DNA of 64,000 bases from Leptospira limi. Lineage in GTDB: Bacteria > Spirochaetota > Leptospiria > Leptospirales > Leptospiraceae. How positions within the stretch are numbered: position 1 is the first letter of the stretch; the number at the start of each line of letters is the position of its first letter. The stretch is from the NCBI RefSeq assembly GCF_026151395.1, contig NZ_JAMQPV010000001.1, positions 2,048,501 through 2,112,500 of the forward strand. Reading direction: 5' to 3'. A model generated the notes under the pieces. It searched no databases. It saw only the letters and a program-made list of their open reading frames with translations, and was not told the origin of the DNA. Positions 9,564-21,046 of the stretch are shown piece after piece. The position numbers and the translations under genes were made by a program.

Positions 9564-9612
9564 GTTCTAAATTCCTTGCCCTAGGAGGCAAATCCGATTT
9601 CCGTGTAAGTGT

Positions 9613-12372
9613 ATGAAGTCGAAAACCGTCCAAGAAATCGCAAGGTTGTACACGAACTATTTCCAAGAGAAAGGACATACCATTGTGCCTTCCTCGAGTC
9701 TCATTCCCAAAGGGGATCCCACACTTTTATTCACAACTGCAGGTATGGTACAGTTCAAACCTCTATTCACTGGGGCAGTGGAGCTTCCATACACAAGAGC
9801 TGCTTCCATTCAAAAATGTGTTCGCACAACTGATTTGGAAGTTGTAGGGAAAACGGAACGGCATTGTACTTTTTTTGAAATGTTGGGAAATTTTTCCTTC
9901 GGTGATTATTTCAAAAAAGAAGCCATCGAATACGCGTTAGACTTTTCGCTAAACCATTTAGAAATTCCCAAAGATAAAATTTGGGTGACCATTTACTTAG
10001 ATGATGATGAAGCCAAAAAAATCTGGATGGATGCCGGAATTCCAGAAGAACGAATTGTACGCCTTGGTAAAAAAGATAATTTTTGGGGACCTGCAGGAGA
10101 CAGTGGAGCTTGTGGACCTTGTTCCGAATTGTATTTGGATAGAGGACCAGAAAAAGGTGGTCCCACTTGTGGCAATAACCCCAATTGCAAACCAGGTTGT
10201 GACTGTGACCGTTATTTAGAATATTGGAATTTAGTTTTTAACCAGTTCAACCAAACTGTCTCGGGTGAACTTCTTCCTCTCAAACAAACAGGCATTGATA
10301 CAGGATCTGGCCTCGAACGTGTGGCCATGTTATTACAAGAAGTGGACTCGGTTTATGACACAGATGAATTAAAAACCATCATCCAAAAAATAGAATTATT
10401 GTCGGGTTTCCAATATAATCAATCCAGCAAACAATCGTTTCGTGTGATTACTGACCATTCACGTTCTGTCTTTTTTTCTCTCGGGGATGGGATTTACCCT
10501 GACCGCACAGGACGTGGGTATGTAATCCGTCGTCTGATTCGACGTGCCTCACTTTTTGCAAGAAAACTTGGAATCCATGAACCGTTTTTATACAAACTTG
10601 TTGGCACTCTAAAAGATTTGTATTCGGCTCGTTACCCAGAACTAAAAGACAAAGCAAAAGACATTGAATCCATCTTAAAAAAAGAAGAAGAACTTTTCCT
10701 ACACACATTAGAAGTGGGACTCGAAGAATTAGAATCCTTACTCTCCCATCTAACCGCAAACAAACAAACACTTGTCACAGGAAAAGAAGGGTTCCGATTG
10801 TATTCCACATATGGGTTCCCTCGTGAGATGACAAAGGAACTTGTAGAGGACCGTGGGTTTCGCTTCGATGACAAAGGTTTTGAAGAAGAACTCGAAAAAG
10901 ATCGCGATTTATCTCGTGCGAGTTGGAAAGGGAAAAAAATCCAATACCTGACTGGACTTTCCGCTTCTCCCGAATTAAAAACAGAATTTTTAGGGTATAC
11001 GGAATCCAAATCAAAAGGTAAGGTTTTGTATCTTTTTGTGGATGGAAAGTCAGTTAGTTCCGCCAAACAAGGGGAAGAGGTAGTCATCGTTCTTGACAAA
11101 ACTACTTTTTATGCAGAGGGTGGTGGGCAGATAGGTGATACTGGTTATTTCAAAAAAGATGGTTTCCAATTCCAAGTCCAAGACACCCAAAAAGAAAATG
11201 ATACCTTCCTTCACATGGGTATGGTATTGAAGGGAAATATCTCTGTTGGGGATGTGGTCGAAGCGGAGATTGAAGTCGAACGTAGGCAAAACCTTGCCAA
11301 CCACCACTCCGGTACACACTTGTTAAATGGGGCACTCCGAAGGATTTTAGGAACTCATGTAACCCAAAAAGGTTCCATTGTTTCGGCGGATTACCTTAGG
11401 TTTGATTTTTCCCATCCCAAAGCATTATCTCCAGAAGAGATCATTCAAATTGAATCGGATGTAAACGAAGCAGTGAGTGCCAATATCCCTGTCAAAACTG
11501 AAGTTTTGGACTTAAACCAAGCTAAAGAATCAGGCGCTCTTTCCATGTTTGATGAAAAGTATGGAAACCTTGTGCGAGTGGTGTCCATGGGTGAAAAATC
11601 CAAAGAATTCTGTGGTGGAACCCATGTAACGAACACCAAAGATATTGGATTTTTTGCGATCGTAAAAGAAGGGAGCCCTGGTGCAGGAAATCGACGGATT
11701 GAAGCCATTTGTGGGGAATCGGTTGTGTCTTATTTTTTACAACAGTTCCAAACCTTGGCATCCAAAATTGAAACACATAACCTTTCTGCCAAAGAGGCAT
11801 TTGGTGACTTGAAGGAGTTTGGAATTGCAAAAGAAGTTCCATCGCCAGAAGGTTTACAATCCATTTTTCTAAAGGATGGGAAAACAGCGGTAGCAGGTCT
11901 TCGGAAACTCCGAGAGGATTTGGAAACGGAACTCGAAGAAAAATCCTCTTCGCTTTTTAAAGCAAAAAAGAAATTAGAACAACAAAAGTTCCAAATGAAC
12001 CCAGAACTTGTAGATGGTCTTTTACAAAAGGCCCACAAGTTTGCCAAAGGCAAAGTGGTAACAGAAGTATTTCCATCAGTTGATGCAAAAGCTCTTAAAG
12101 ATTTGGCAGACTCACTCAAAGCAAAGGAACCAGAGATCCTTTGTTTGTTTGGAACCACAGAAGGGGAATCAAGTACCCTCGTCTTTATGTGTAATAAGGT
12201 TCTAAATGACAAAGGCATTCACTGTGGTGAGATGCTAAAAGAAACCTTAGTGATGTTAGATGGAAAAGGTGGGGGACGACCTGATATGGCACAAGGTGGT
12301 GGTAAAAAACCAGAGTCTGTTGCCAAGTCCCTAGAGTTTGCCCTTTCCCTTGCCAAAACAAAATTATCGTAA
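9613..12372 (+). CDS. alaS: Alanyl-tRNA synthetase
   Basis: Charges tRNA-Ala and edits misacylated Ser/Gly. Class II core at the N-terminus (FFQEKGH-like [36 protein letters not shown]). A Cys-rich insert at about 165-195 has CGPCSELY and further cysteines, typical of several AlaS. The editing domain holds HHSGTH (H565, H569) and CGGTH (C667, H671) zinc ligands. The C-terminal DHHA1 domain ends with [14 protein letters not shown]. 919 residues, full length. Only a distant AGGAGG (9583-9588) lies upstream, but the N-terminus MKSKTVQEI matches the family. No T-box leader fits in the 49-bp spacer. Confidence 0.97.
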   Translation: MKSKTVQEIARLYTNYFQEKGHTIVPSSSLIPKGDPTLLFTTAGMVQFKPLFTGAVELPYTRAASIQKCVRTTDLEVVGKTERHCTFFEMLGNFSFGDYFKKEAIEYALDFSLNHLEIPKDKIWVTIYLDDDEAKKIWMDAGIPEERIVRLGKKDNFWGPAGDSGACGPCSELYLDRGPEKGGPTCGNNPNCKPGCDCDRYLEYWNLVFNQFNQTVSGELLPLKQTGIDTGSGLERVAMLLQEVDSVYDTDELKTIIQKIELLSGFQYNQSSKQSFRVITDHSRSVFFSLGDGIYPDRTGRGYVIRRLIRRASLFARKLGIHEPFLYKLVGTLKDLYSARYPELKDKAKDIESILKKEEELFLHTLEVGLEELESLLSHLTANKQTLVTGKEGFRLYSTYGFPREMTKELVEDRGFRFDDKGFEEELEKDRDLSRASWKGKKIQYLTGLSASPELKTEFLGYTESKSKGKVLYLFVDGKSVSSAKQGEEVVIVLDKTTFYAEGGGQIGDTGYFKKDGFQFQVQDTQKENDTFLHMGMVLKGNISVGDVVEAEIEVERRQNLANHHSGTHLLNGALRRILGTHVTQKGSIVSADYLRFDFSHPKALSPEEIIQIESDVNEAVSANIPVKTEVLDLNQAKESGALSMFDEKYGNLVRVVSMGEKSKEFCGGTHVTNTKDIGFFAIVKEGSPGAGNRRIEAICGESVVSYFLQQFQTLASKIETHNLSAKEAFGDLKEFGIAKEVPSPEGLQSIFLKDGKTAVAGLRKLREDLETELEEKSSSLFKAKKKLEQQKFQMNPELVDGLLQKAHKFAKGKVVTEVFPSVDAKALKDLADSLKAKEPEILCLFGTTEGESSTLVFMCNKVLNDKGIHCGEMLKETLVMLDGKGGGRPDMAQGGGKKPESVAKSLEFALSLAKTKLS

Positions 12373-12408
12373 ATTTCAGTTTGTAGGAAACAGAATAGGA
12401 GAATCAAA

Positions 12409-12906
12409 ATGGCTCAAGACCCTTCCTTTGACATTGTATCAAAACTCGATCGTCCCGAATTACAAAATGCTGTTTCGCAAGCGATGACCGAGATCCAAAC
12501 TCGTTTTGATTTTAAGGGATCCAATTCCGAAATCAAAATCACAGACGACCAACTGGTTTTGACTTCGGAAAACGAAATCAAATTGAAACAGGTAGTTGAT
12601 GTCCTTACGACAAAAATGGCAAAACGAGGCATCAGTCTCAAGGCCTTTGATTTTGATTCCAAAGTGGAACCTGCCACAGGTCAAACGGTTCGGATGAAAG
12701 TGAAAATCCAAAACGGTTTGGACAAAGAACAAACGAAACAAATCACAACCCTCATCAAAGACCAAAAATTAAAAGTCCAAGCGACAATCCAAGGGGATTC
12801 GGTGCGTGTGGTTGGTAAAAAAAAGGACGATTTGCAAGAGGTGATGGCAGCCATCCGCAATGCGAATTTCAATTTTGATGCCAATTTTACGAACTTCAAA
12901 GGGTAA
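12409..12906 (+). CDS. YajQ family nucleotide-binding protein
   Basis: Soluble 165-residue protein with tandem ferredoxin-like folds. The start ASFDIVSKLDRPELQNA-like segment, RFDFKGSNSEI and AVRNANF-like AIRNANFNF near the end identify the family. Members bind nucleotides or tRNA, and the Xanthomonas/Pseudomonas homologue is a cyclic-di-GMP effector; the role here is unproven. AGGAGAATCAAAATG gives an excellent ribosome site. It lies 36 bp behind alaS, probably in the same transcript. Confidence 0.92.
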   Translation: MAQDPSFDIVSKLDRPELQNAVSQAMTEIQTRFDFKGSNSEIKITDDQLVLTSENEIKLKQVVDVLTTKMAKRGISLKAFDFDSKVEPATGQTVRMKVKIQNGLDKEQTKQITTLIKDQKLKVQATIQGDSVRVVGKKKDDLQEVMAAIRNANFNFDANFTNFKG

Positions 12907-12911
12907 AACCT

Positions 12912-12953
12912 GACAGAAAAGAAAGCACTTCTGGCTTCCAAATTTTTTCTGTC
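12912..12953 (+). other. Hairpin between yajQ and ftsK
   Basis: GACAGAAAA (12912-12920) pairs exactly with TTTTCTGTC (12945-12953); an inner AAGC/GCTT pair sits in the loop. No T-run follows the outer stem, so an attenuator or processing site is as likely as a terminator. Confidence 0.4.
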
Positions 12954-12983
12954 TATGTCTCGAAACCTTCCGATATTTCCCGT

Positions 12984-15900
12984 ATGGACCCTAAAAAATC
13001 CGTATGGGGATGGACTTTGCCTAGAAAGGATTTCCTCCCGTATTTATTTGTATTTTCTGGAGTATTTTTACTGTTATCCCTTTTTTCCTTCCAAGAAGGA
13101 GAGGATGGATCACTTTTTAATTGGTTTGGAAGGCTTGGGCATTACATTGCTCTTACCCTTTTTTACTTACTCGGAAAAACTTCCTTTTTGCTTGCTGGGT
13201 TTGTATTACTCTTAGGTGTCCTTTCGTTACGTAACCCCGACTTCGATGCCTTAAGTAAGGCTTTATTTTTTCCTATTTTCCTCATTGCTACAACGGTGAG
13301 TTTGAACCTTCTCGAAACTCCCATGGGACATGTGGGTGACAGCGGTGGAATCCTCGGACAATTTTTTTCTTGGATCTTCTCCTATCTATTTGGGGAAACA
13401 GGTAGAGTGCTTGTTGTCTTTTTTCTCTATTTGTACTTTGCTGTGATTTGGTTAGAAGATGGGGCTTGGTCTTATACCTTTTCTACTATCCATTCCGTTT
13501 CGGAAAAACTCTACCACCTAATGGGAGGAAGACGAGAGTTGCCACATTTCAAACTACCTTCCTTTATGGAATCTGTGGTTTCAACACGCCGTGCCCCCGT
13601 AAATGAAGTGAGACAAAGGGATTGGTTTCAGGTCCAAACCGAAGAGGAATCAAAAGATGACATCGCTCGTCATTTTTGGAATGTGGTGGCAAATGAAACG
13701 AGAAATGAATCTCGTTTTCAGAATGAATTTTCTCCTTCCTTTCGTTCTATGGAAGAGGAAAAAAACTCATTCCAAAATTCCTACCGAGTCCAATCCAATG
13801 AAAAACCAAAATCAGAGGTCGTGGTCTTCCAAAATGCCAAACAGTTTGAAGGATTTTTTGATGCCTCAGGAACTGTCTTTCGTTTCCAAAAACAAAAGAC
13901 TAGAGAAGTCTCCGGATCAAACGGTTCCATCAATGCAAAACCAAAATTACAAGTAGTTGATAAACGCGAATTCATTGAAAATGAGGATGTTGGCATTTCA
14001 GATAGCCAAAATGTAGATGCCATTCGTGAATCCAAAATTCTCTTTCAGTTCCCAGAGGCAAAATGGAAACCAAAATTGGACAAGGAAGTTTCACTCGAAA
14101 ATTTGGAACTCCCAAAATTAGAGCCAATTAAACAAGAGTTAGGAGATCATTTTCCTCGAATGAGTGTTCGTGGTTTCGGACGGAACGAAGCTCGTGAAGT
14201 TGGGTTCGGTTTTTCTGATTTTGATGAAAACACGGATGATGCCAATTGGGAGGAAGACAAGACTCATGAATTGATGGAAGGAAGTGAGAACTGGGATGAA
14301 TCAGACTCATATGAAGAGGAAGGCGAAGAACGATTTTCTCAGGAGAACGAAACTCCTACTCTTACCATTCCGATCCCAGAATCCGTTCGACTTTCACTTG
14401 TCGAAGAAACTGGTTTAGAAACAGAAGATTGGGATGAAACCGAGGATGTGGTTGCTTCCATTTCTGATTCGGAAGATGGAGAATTGGAAGAGGAGACCTT
14501 GGAAACTTTGGCTGTGGAAGAGTCTTCACCTCTCGTTCGCTCGAATTTGAGTGCAGGAAATTTTGGTAAGAAAAAACAACCACCAAAAGAAACAAAAACT
14601 GAACAAGAACTGATGTTTGGTTCCATGGTGCCAAAACCAAAATTGAAAAAAGGGAAATATTATATTTCTCCAAGGCTCCTTGCGTCTCACCAAGTCCCTG
14701 TGGCCAATATCTTAAAAAATGATTCGGAACTTGACCTCATCGCTAAAAAAATCGAAGAGTCAACAGGCCACTTTGGAATTGAATCAAAAGTCATAACCAA
14801 AGAACGAGGACCCATCATCACTCGTTACGAAATCACCATTCCTAACGGAATCAAATTAAACCGAATTGTGTCTCTGTCAGATGAGATTAGAGCATACCTC
14901 GAAGTGAAAAACATTCGGATTGTAGCACCTATCCCCGGTAAGGCGTCGATTGGAATCGAGGTTCCCAACCGAATCAGAGAAGATGTATTTTTATCAGAGA
15001 TCTTAAAAGACACAATCCTCCAACAAAAAGCAAAAGATCTGTCCATTTGTATTGGAAAGGATATTTCGGGAAAACTTGTGATGATCGATATCGCAAAACT
15101 CCCTCACTTACTTGTCGCAGGAACTACAGGTTCTGGTAAGTCAGTGAGTATCAATGCGATGATCACAAGCCTTATCTGCACTCGTTCCCCAGAAGAAGTT
15201 CGGTTCATCATGATCGATCCAAAGATGGTAGAGATGACACTTTATGAAGGAATCCCACACCTTCTTATGCCTGTGATCACTGATCCGAAAAAGGCAACGA
15301 AGGCACTTTCCTGGGCGATCCAAGAAATGGAGAGTCGTTACCAAATGATCTCCCAATTAAAAAGTAGGGACTTCAAAAGTTTCAATGAAAAGGTAGAGGA
15401 ATATGCTCATGCCAAAGGGTTCCAAAAACTCCCTTACATTGTGATTTTCATTGATGAGCTTGCGGACCTGATGATGGTTTCGGGTAAGGATTTGGAGGAA
15501 CAGATCCAACGAATTTCCCAAAAAGCAAGGGCTGTCGGAATCCACCTCGTCATGGCGACCCAAAGGCCATCTGTGGATGTGATCACAGGGGTCATCAAAG
15601 CAAACTGTCCAGCAAGGGTCGCTTTCCAAGTGGCACAAAAAACAGATTCACGCACCATCCTCGATACAAGTGGAGCGGAAACTCTCCTCGGAAAAGGGGA
15701 CTTTTTGTACCGTTCCCCTACATCGAGTGACCTCATGCGGATCCAAGCTCCTTACATTGAAGAGAAAGAAATTGATTCCATCGTGGAAGAGGCCAAAAAA
15801 CAAGGGGCTCCTGCGTATGTGGAAATGAACTGGGACGATGAAACGAATATTGAAATGGCCTCTGACGAGGACGAGGAATTATTCGAAGAAGCATGGAACA

Positions 15901-16058
15901 TTGTTGTGACAGAAAAAAAAGCCAGTGCTAGTTACTTGCAACGAAGGATGAGGATCGGTTACAACAAGGCGGCAAGGCTTATGGAACTCATGGAAATGCG
16001 GGGCTATGTTTCTCCGCAAATCGGGGCAAAACCTCGGGAAATTTTACGTTCAGCGTAA
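12984..16058 (+). CDS. ftsK: DNA translocase FtsK/SpoIIIE
   Basis: Septal ATP-driven DNA pump that clears chromosomes and activates dimer resolution. Residues about 20-165 hold four membrane helices. An acidic, low-complexity linker of roughly 370 residues (170-540) follows, rich in E, S and D. The alpha/beta motor has Walker A GTTGSGKS (K719), Walker [11 protein letters not shown], and [14 protein letters not shown]. The C-terminal winged-helix gamma domain ([23 protein letters not shown]) reads the polar KOPS sites. 1024 residues. Start ATG 12984 lacks an obvious Shine-Dalgarno. The lolA-like gene follows 40 bp later. Confidence 0.95.
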   Translation: MDPKKSVWGWTLPRKDFLPYLFVFSGVFLLLSLFSFQEGEDGSLFNWFGRLGHYIALTLFYLLGKTSFLLAGFVLLLGVLSLRNPDFDALSKALFFPIFLIATTVSLNLLETPMGHVGDSGGILGQFFSWIFSYLFGETGRVLVVFFLYLYFAVIWLEDGAWSYTFSTIHSVSEKLYHLMGGRRELPHFKLPSFMESVVSTRRAPVNEVRQRDWFQVQTEEESKDDIARHFWNVVANETRNESRFQNEFSPSFRSMEEEKNSFQNSYRVQSNEKPKSEVVVFQNAKQFEGFFDASGTVFRFQKQKTREVSGSNGSINAKPKLQVVDKREFIENEDVGISDSQNVDAIRESKILFQFPEAKWKPKLDKEVSLENLELPKLEPIKQELGDHFPRMSVRGFGRNEAREVGFGFSDFDENTDDANWEEDKTHELMEGSENWDESDSYEEEGEERFSQENETPTLTIPIPESVRLSLVEETGLETEDWDETEDVVASISDSEDGELEEETLETLAVEESSPLVRSNLSAGNFGKKKQPPKETKTEQELMFGSMVPKPKLKKGKYYISPRLLASHQVPVANILKNDSELDLIAKKIEESTGHFGIESKVITKERGPIITRYEITIPNGIKLNRIVSLSDEIRAYLEVKNIRIVAPIPGKASIGIEVPNRIREDVFLSEILKDTILQQKAKDLSICIGKDISGKLVMIDIAKLPHLLVAGTTGSGKSVSINAMITSLICTRSPEEVRFIMIDPKMVEMTLYEGIPHLLMPVITDPKKATKALSWAIQEMESRYQMISQLKSRDFKSFNEKVEEYAHAKGFQKLPYIVIFIDELADLMMVSGKDLEEQIQRISQKARAVGIHLVMATQRPSVDVITGVIKANCPARVAFQVAQKTDSRTILDTSGAETLLGKGDFLYRSPTSSDLMRIQAPYIEEKEIDSIVEEAKKQGAPAYVEMNWDDETNIEMASDEDEELFEEAWNIVVTEKKASASYLQRRMRIGYNKAARLMELMEMRGYVSPQIGAKPREILRSA

Positions 16059-16098
16059 ATCATCGACAAGAGAAGTTTGTCTGAAAAACTGGGAATCT

Positions 16099-16800
16099 AT
16101 GAAAGTATGGATCGGATTTTTGTTACTTGTTCTGGGAGTTTCTTTGGAGGCCCAATCAAGTCCGGCTCACAATTGGCATTCACCTTCCGAAGTTGTCAAA
16201 AAGATCAAAAAAAACTTCAGCGAAATCAATTCGTATTCCGCTGATTTTCTCATCAAAACGGAAGACAACAAAAAAGAAAAACAAATGCGCGGGAAATGTT
16301 TTTACAAACGCCCTGGAAAAATTCGTTATAATTTTGCTGAACCAGAAGGAGACGAAATTGTTTCCGATGGAAAAACACTTCATATCTTTATCAAACGGTT
16401 AGGTGCAGTGGGTAAACAAGACCTTACGATGGATCGTAAAAATTCCTCTGGTCCCATCTTTACCACAAACAGTCCTGATGGTCTGAATCGACTCTTTCGT
16501 AAATACCATTATAAATTTGATACCATTGAACAACCACGTTCTGTGGGTGATGCCACCAAATACTTTGTTCTCGATTTAGACCAAAGGGAAAAAATTGGTG
16601 GGTTCGAAAAGATGAAACTTTTTGTGGATTCAGAATCTTACCTCATCAAAAAAGCAGTTGCGACTGATGGTCGTGGGAAAGTAACAACGATTTCATTTTC
16701 TAACATTAATTTTTCGGAAGAAATCCAAGATGGAGTTTTCAATTTTCATATGAGCGGGAACGCGAAGATTGTCAACAACCCACTTGTCTCTGAGAACTAA
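16099..16800 (+). CDS. LolA-like outer-membrane lipoprotein carrier protein
   Basis: Periplasmic chaperone that carries lipoproteins from the inner to the outer membrane. A signal peptide ([20 protein letters not shown]) precedes a LolA fold: [12 protein letters not shown], then [20 protein letters not shown] and [12 protein letters not shown], all typical. 233 residues. The frame is open further upstream, but ATG 16099 is the start that gives a proper signal sequence. Located directly behind ftsK, an arrangement also common in other bacteria, and ahead of the rodZ-like gene. Confidence 0.88.
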   Translation: MKVWIGFLLLVLGVSLEAQSSPAHNWHSPSEVVKKIKKNFSEINSYSADFLIKTEDNKKEKQMRGKCFYKRPGKIRYNFAEPEGDEIVSDGKTLHIFIKRLGAVGKQDLTMDRKNSSGPIFTTNSPDGLNRLFRKYHYKFDTIEQPRSVGDATKYFVLDLDQREKIGGFEKMKLFVDSESYLIKKAVATDGRGKVTTISFSNINFSEEIQDGVFNFHMSGNAKIVNNPLVSEN

Positions 16801-16818
16801 ACCTAAGAGGAGTTCATT

Positions 16819-17919
16819 TTGAATACAAAACGAGTTGGTCAGATCCTAAGAGAAGCAAGAGAAGACAAAAAACTTTCTGTGAAAGATGTCGCAAAAGAAA
16901 CAAACATTGCTGCCAAATACATCATTGCATTAGAAACAGAAGATTATTCTCAATTCCCAGCAGAAACGTTTGCTCTTGGTTTTTTAAAGAACTATGCCAG
17001 TTACTTAAAACTGGATACAGCCATGTTACTCAATTTGTACCGCGGGGAACAAATTGAAGAATCACAAGCACCTCTCGAAGAACTCACTCGTCCTACAACC
17101 ACTCCGTTTAGTTTAGATCGTAATAAAATCATAAGCCTTGTTTCTCTCTTTTTGTTTGTGATCTCGGCATATATCATTTACATCAGTTTTGAAGACTCTG
17201 GTTCTGTTTCCATGGATGAGGACAACACAGAAGTAAGCCAAAGTGTTGAACCTACAAATAGTTCTGATATTCCTTCTGGCATCAACTTTGTCAGCCAAAG
17301 TGTTCCTGAAAATGCAAGTGTACCTTTTATCCTCACGGAAGATCGTGGTGTGAGTTTTAGTGTGAACAACCAACAGTGTAAGATGTTCATCAAAGGTGTT
17401 TCCAATGGAAAAGCAAACCTAGGATTTAATATTTTCCCTGAAAAGAATGTTTATTTTTTCCAAACAGCAGAAGGAGAAGAAACCATCCTTTCCTATAAGA
17501 TTGAAGAGTTATCTTCTCTTCGCCGTGACATCCGCGTGGTGACACAAGCAGTCACTGAAAAGTCAGCAAAAGTCCTTGTGACATTAAAAGAAGAACGAGA
17601 AGGGGTCGCTGTAAAGTCTCCAGTGGGTGATGTTCCGATCCAAGTGACATTATTTTTCTCGAAACCAAGTTACGTTGAATTCGTGTTAGATGGTCAAATG
17701 GGTGAACGTGGTCTTGTTTCTGCGGGTGAAGTCAAACACCTAGAAGCTCGTGACAGACTTGAGATCAAAGTAGGAGATGGTGGTGCAGTGGAGATGGTAC
17801 AAAACGGAAAAGAACGAGTGGTCCTTGGAAAACCAGGAAAACTCGTGAAAAAAATCTTTATCCGCAAAGCAAATCCATATGACTCCACACAATCCATCAT
17901 TGGAGAGTTAGGCGAATAA
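16819..17919 (+). CDS. RodZ-like membrane protein with N-terminal Xre helix-turn-helix
   Basis: Probable morphogenesis protein of the MreB/RodZ type. Residues 5-65 form a HTH_25 domain ([19 protein letters not shown], then [18 protein letters not shown]). One transmembrane helix spans about 103-123, and the remaining 240 residues are periplasmic, ending in a DUF4115-like beta domain. Start is TTG 16819, fixed by AAGAGGAG at 16805-16812. The stop overlaps the rimO ATG (TAATG). In spirochaetes, which are helical rods, RodZ would link MreB to wall synthesis; this is inferred from the family. Confidence 0.85.
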   Translation: MNTKRVGQILREAREDKKLSVKDVAKETNIAAKYIIALETEDYSQFPAETFALGFLKNYASYLKLDTAMLLNLYRGEQIEESQAPLEELTRPTTTPFSLDRNKIISLVSLFLFVISAYIIYISFEDSGSVSMDEDNTEVSQSVEPTNSSDIPSGINFVSQSVPENASVPFILTEDRGVSFSVNNQQCKMFIKGVSNGKANLGFNIFPEKNVYFFQTAEGEETILSYKIEELSSLRRDIRVVTQAVTEKSAKVLVTLKEEREGVAVKSPVGDVPIQVTLFFSKPSYVEFVLDGQMGERGLVSAGEVKHLEARDRLEIKVGDGGAVEMVQNGKERVVLGKPGKLVKKIFIRKANPYDSTQSIIGELGE

Positions 17920-19265
17920 TGCCGAAGGTCAAAGACAAAACAGAAGAGACACCAAAGTCGTTTTTTATCACGACTCTTGGTTGTCCGAAAAACACTGTCG
18001 ACTCCATGGCAATGCACCAGTCCTTACTCAAAGAAGGACTACTCCCTGCCGCAGACCCAGAAGCAAGTGATTTTCATTTGGTGAATACTTGTACGTTTAT
18101 CCAAGATGCAACCAAAGAAACCATCCAAACCATACTTGATTCCATTGATATCAAGAAAAAGAACAAACAGAAGTTAGTGGTTGTGGGCTGTTTTGCTGAA
18201 CGGGCTGGAAAAGAAATTTCCGCGGACCTTCCCGAAGTGGATTTACATTTCGGAACAGGCAAGTATGACAAAGCAGGTGAAATTTTACGTTCCCATTTCC
18301 CTCTTGATTTTAAAGATTTAACTGAATTTAATGAAGACCTTCTCGAAAGACTCAAAACTTCGAAAGGCATCGAAAACTATTCGAAACCCTATTCCTATGT
18401 AAAAATTTCTGACGGTTGTAACCGAGGTTGCCATTTCTGTATCATTCCTAATTTACGTGGGAAGTATAGAGACACAGAAATCACAGATGTCCTCGATCAA
18501 ACAAAACTAGCAGTCAAAGCAGGTTCCAAAGAGATCTGTCTTGTTTCCCAAGACACCGTTTTTTATGGAAAGGATACAGACAAACTTATGGATTTGGTTC
18601 GGTCTGTGGCAGCTGTCGAAGGACTTGAGATATTAAGGCTTCTCTATCTTTATCCAGATAAAAAAACAGAAAAGTTACTCGATTTGTACAGAGAAATTCC
18701 TAAAATTGCCCCGTATTTGGAAAGCCCATTACAACATGTTTCCAAATCCATTTTAAAATCCATGAACCGCACAGGTGATTACGAATTCTTTAAATCCTTA
18801 TTCCAAAAAGCAAGGGACATCCGTCCTGATTTAGAAATCCGTACTTCGTTTATTTTAGGTTTTCCTGGGGAAACCATGGAAGACGTGGAAGAGATCATTC
18901 GCTTTGTGGAAGATGTAAAACCAGAAAAGGTAAATCTCTTTCCTTATTCTCCCCAAGACGGAACCAAAGGGGCTACCATGGATGGACAACTGAAAGACAA
19001 AGAAATTGCCCGCCGAGTGAACCTTGTGCGGGAAGCTTATCTTGGTACATTAAAGACCATCCACCAAAACCGGATTGGAAAAATATACCCTTGCGTCGTA
19101 GATGAAGTGTTAGACGAGGGAGCGATTGTACGCCGTCTGCAAGATGCACCTGAAATTGATGAAGTGGTCTATGTGGATGCGTCCAATTTAAAAGTAGGGC
19201 AGTTTGGTAAGGTACGAGTGGATTCTTTTTATGAACTCGATATGTCAGGGACTTGGGTGGTTTAG
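17919..19265 (+). CDS. rimO: Ribosomal protein S12 methylthiotransferase RimO
   Basis: Radical-SAM enzyme that adds a methylthio group to an Asp of ribosomal protein S12. The N-terminal UPF0004 domain has TLGCPKNTVDS (the GCPKN form is the RimO, not MiaB, signature) with cluster cysteines C22, C58 and one in VVVGCFAE. The radical-SAM CNRGCHFC has C167, C171 and C174. A C-terminal TRAM domain follows. 448 residues. It overlaps the preceding stop by one base and the pgsA GTG by one base, so the genes are tightly coupled. Confidence 0.94.
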   Translation: MPKVKDKTEETPKSFFITTLGCPKNTVDSMAMHQSLLKEGLLPAADPEASDFHLVNTCTFIQDATKETIQTILDSIDIKKKNKQKLVVVGCFAERAGKEISADLPEVDLHFGTGKYDKAGEILRSHFPLDFKDLTEFNEDLLERLKTSKGIENYSKPYSYVKISDGCNRGCHFCIIPNLRGKYRDTEITDVLDQTKLAVKAGSKEICLVSQDTVFYGKDTDKLMDLVRSVAAVEGLEILRLLYLYPDKKTEKLLDLYREIPKIAPYLESPLQHVSKSILKSMNRTGDYEFFKSLFQKARDIRPDLEIRTSFILGFPGETMEDVEEIIRFVEDVKPEKVNLFPYSPQDGTKGATMDGQLKDKEIARRVNLVREAYLGTLKTIHQNRIGKIYPCVVDEVLDEGAIVRRLQDAPEIDEVVYVDASNLKVGQFGKVRVDSFYELDMSGTWVV

Positions 19266-20011
19266 TGGAAGATTGGAAAACCATTGCCAATATCCCAAAT
19301 TTACTAACCGTACTCCGTGTACTGGCCTTGCCGTTTTTTATCTTTGCCTTATTCCAAAAGGAATGGGAATACCAAATTTTTGCCTTTGTCATTTTTGCTT
19401 TGGCTTCTCTAACTGATTTAGTGGACGGGTATCTTGCTAGAAAATGGAACCAACAAACCGAATTTGGAAAATTCCTAGATCCACTTGCTGATAAATTTTT
19501 AGTCATTGGCTGTTTTGTAACTTTTTTATTCATCCACGAACCCATTGAAGTTTGGATGGTAGTGCTCATTGTTGGTAGGGATATGCTTATCACCTTCCTT
19601 CGTTACATTGCGGTTCGTTCTGGAAATAGCCTTCGTACCACCATGATGGGAAAGGTAAAAACGGCATTCCAAATGGGTGCTATCCTCATCATCCTTGTGG
19701 TATTTATGCTCATCTCTGGAAAACGCCGAGCGATGATCAATGAAACCTATGCAATGGGAAAACTCGCTGGGTATTCTACATTTGAAGTGGCATCCCAACA
19801 TGCTAATGAGTTTTATATGATGGTAAAAACCTCTGATAATATCAGTTGGAAAGATATATTTGATTCCATTGCTTCCTTTGTTCCTTATTTTGGAATGTTA
19901 TTCACCACGTTGATTACTGTGATTTCAGGACTCCGGTATATCATTACCAATTATCAATTGTTAACCTTTTCTAATCTCAAAAGGATATTTTATGACCGCT
20001 CTCACAAGTAA
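19265..20011 (+). CDS. pgsA: CDP-diacylglycerol-glycerol-3-phosphate 3-phosphatidyltransferase
   Basis: Inner-membrane enzyme making phosphatidylglycerophosphate, the route to phosphatidylglycerol, which is also the donor used by Lgt. The CDP-alcohol phosphotransferase motif D-x2-DG-x2-AR-x8-G-x3-D-x3-D is visible from LTDLVDGYLARKW through FGKFLDPLADK. The N-terminus NIPNLLTVLRVLALP is typical. Roughly 248 residues, longer than E. coli PgsA owing to a polar insert around ETYAMGKLAGYSTFE. I choose GTG 19265, sharing a base with the rimO stop (TAGTG) and preceded by GGGTGG; a TTG at 19253 is possible. Confidence 0.9.
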   Translation: MEDWKTIANIPNLLTVLRVLALPFFIFALFQKEWEYQIFAFVIFALASLTDLVDGYLARKWNQQTEFGKFLDPLADKFLVIGCFVTFLFIHEPIEVWMVVLIVGRDMLITFLRYIAVRSGNSLRTTMMGKVKTAFQMGAILIILVVFMLISGKRRAMINETYAMGKLAGYSTFEVASQHANEFYMMVKTSDNISWKDIFDSIASFVPYFGMLFTTLITVISGLRYIITNYQLLTFSNLKRIFYDRSHK

Positions 20012-21020
20012 GGAAATCCTCAGCCAAGTGGTGTCTGGGCACCATTTGGTGGATACCCATGCCGAGTACTTTTTAAATGAAGTGATGGATGGCAAAGTGA
20101 CAGAACCAGTCCTTGCTTCCTTTCTCACTGCCATGAAAATGAAAGGGGAAACAACGGACGAATTGTACGGATTTGTTCGTGCCATGCGAAATCATGCGAT
20201 CAAACCTAAAACCAGTTTTGGCTTTGATTTTTTAGACACTTGTGGGACGGGAGGGGATGGAAAAGGAACACTGAATGTTTCCACTCTTTCTGCTCTCACT
20301 CTAGCAAGCCTTGGCCACAAAGTGGCAAAACATGGGAATCGTTCCGTTTCTTCCCTTTCCGGAAGTTCCGATATCCTTTCCAAACTTGGGTATCCCTTAG
20401 AACAAACCCACGAAACCTGTGAAGCAGAGTTTGTGCGCACAGGGTTTGTATTTTTGTTTGCACCTTCCTGGCACCCGGCTATGAAATATGCAGGTCCCGT
20501 AAGGACCGCACTGGGTTTTCGCACATTTTTCAATTTGATTGGGCCACTTTCCAATCCCTTTTTTCCCACACACCAGATTGTCGGAGTGTATGACCGTTCT
20601 TTGTGTTTGCCAATGGTGGAAATTTTGGCAAAATTAGGGGCAAAAGGAGCCCTCGTTTGCCATTCTAGGGATGGGCTCGATGAGTTTTCCATTTTTGAAG
20701 CCACTGACTTCGCTTATTTTGATGGAAAGACGACAAAAGAACTCAGTTTTGATCCGAAGGAACTCCGTTTGGAGGCCAGTGAATTGGATCGGAATACAGT
20801 GTTCTCTTCTTCCAAAGAAGGGGCAGAGTCACTGTTTCGTGCTGTTCTAGACCCACAACAGCCAACAGGTGGAACGGCAATGGTGGCACTAAACGCAGGA
20901 GTCTCTTTATTTTTACTCGGTGAAGTGAAAGACATTCCTACTGGTTACCAAATTGCCAAAGATGCATTATTATCGAAAAAAGTTCTCCGATTCACTCGTG
21001 AAACATTGAATTTAACATAA
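19992..21020 (+). CDS. trpD: Anthranilate phosphoribosyltransferase
   Basis: Tryptophan synthesis: joins anthranilate and PRPP. The glycosyltransferase signature DTCGTGGDGKGTLNVST lies near residue 78-95, followed by KHGNRSVSSLSGSSD and GPLSNPFFPTHQIVGVYD. 342 residues, normal. It overlaps the end of pgsA by 20 bp with AAAAGGAT upstream of ATG 19992. No other trp gene is nearby, so this is a trp gene dispersed into a membrane-biogenesis operon. Confidence 0.94.
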   Translation: MTALTSKEILSQVVSGHHLVDTHAEYFLNEVMDGKVTEPVLASFLTAMKMKGETTDELYGFVRAMRNHAIKPKTSFGFDFLDTCGTGGDGKGTLNVSTLSALTLASLGHKVAKHGNRSVSSLSGSSDILSKLGYPLEQTHETCEAEFVRTGFVFLFAPSWHPAMKYAGPVRTALGFRTFFNLIGPLSNPFFPTHQIVGVYDRSLCLPMVEILAKLGAKGALVCHSRDGLDEFSIFEATDFAYFDGKTTKELSFDPKELRLEASELDRNTVFSSSKEGAESLFRAVLDPQQPTGGTAMVALNAGVSLFLLGEVKDIPTGYQIAKDALLSKKVLRFTRETLNLT

Positions 21021-21046
21021 GGCCTGTAAACATTGGATAAATAGCT

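Noticed and set aside
9564..9612. Possible T-box or attenuator before alaS
   Set aside because: Spacer is only 49 bp; no T-box core or terminator hairpin can fit.
10632..11099. 155-codon minus-strand frame inside alaS
   Set aside because: Lies wholly within the conserved alaS gene; Ser-rich shadow translation with no recognisable domain.
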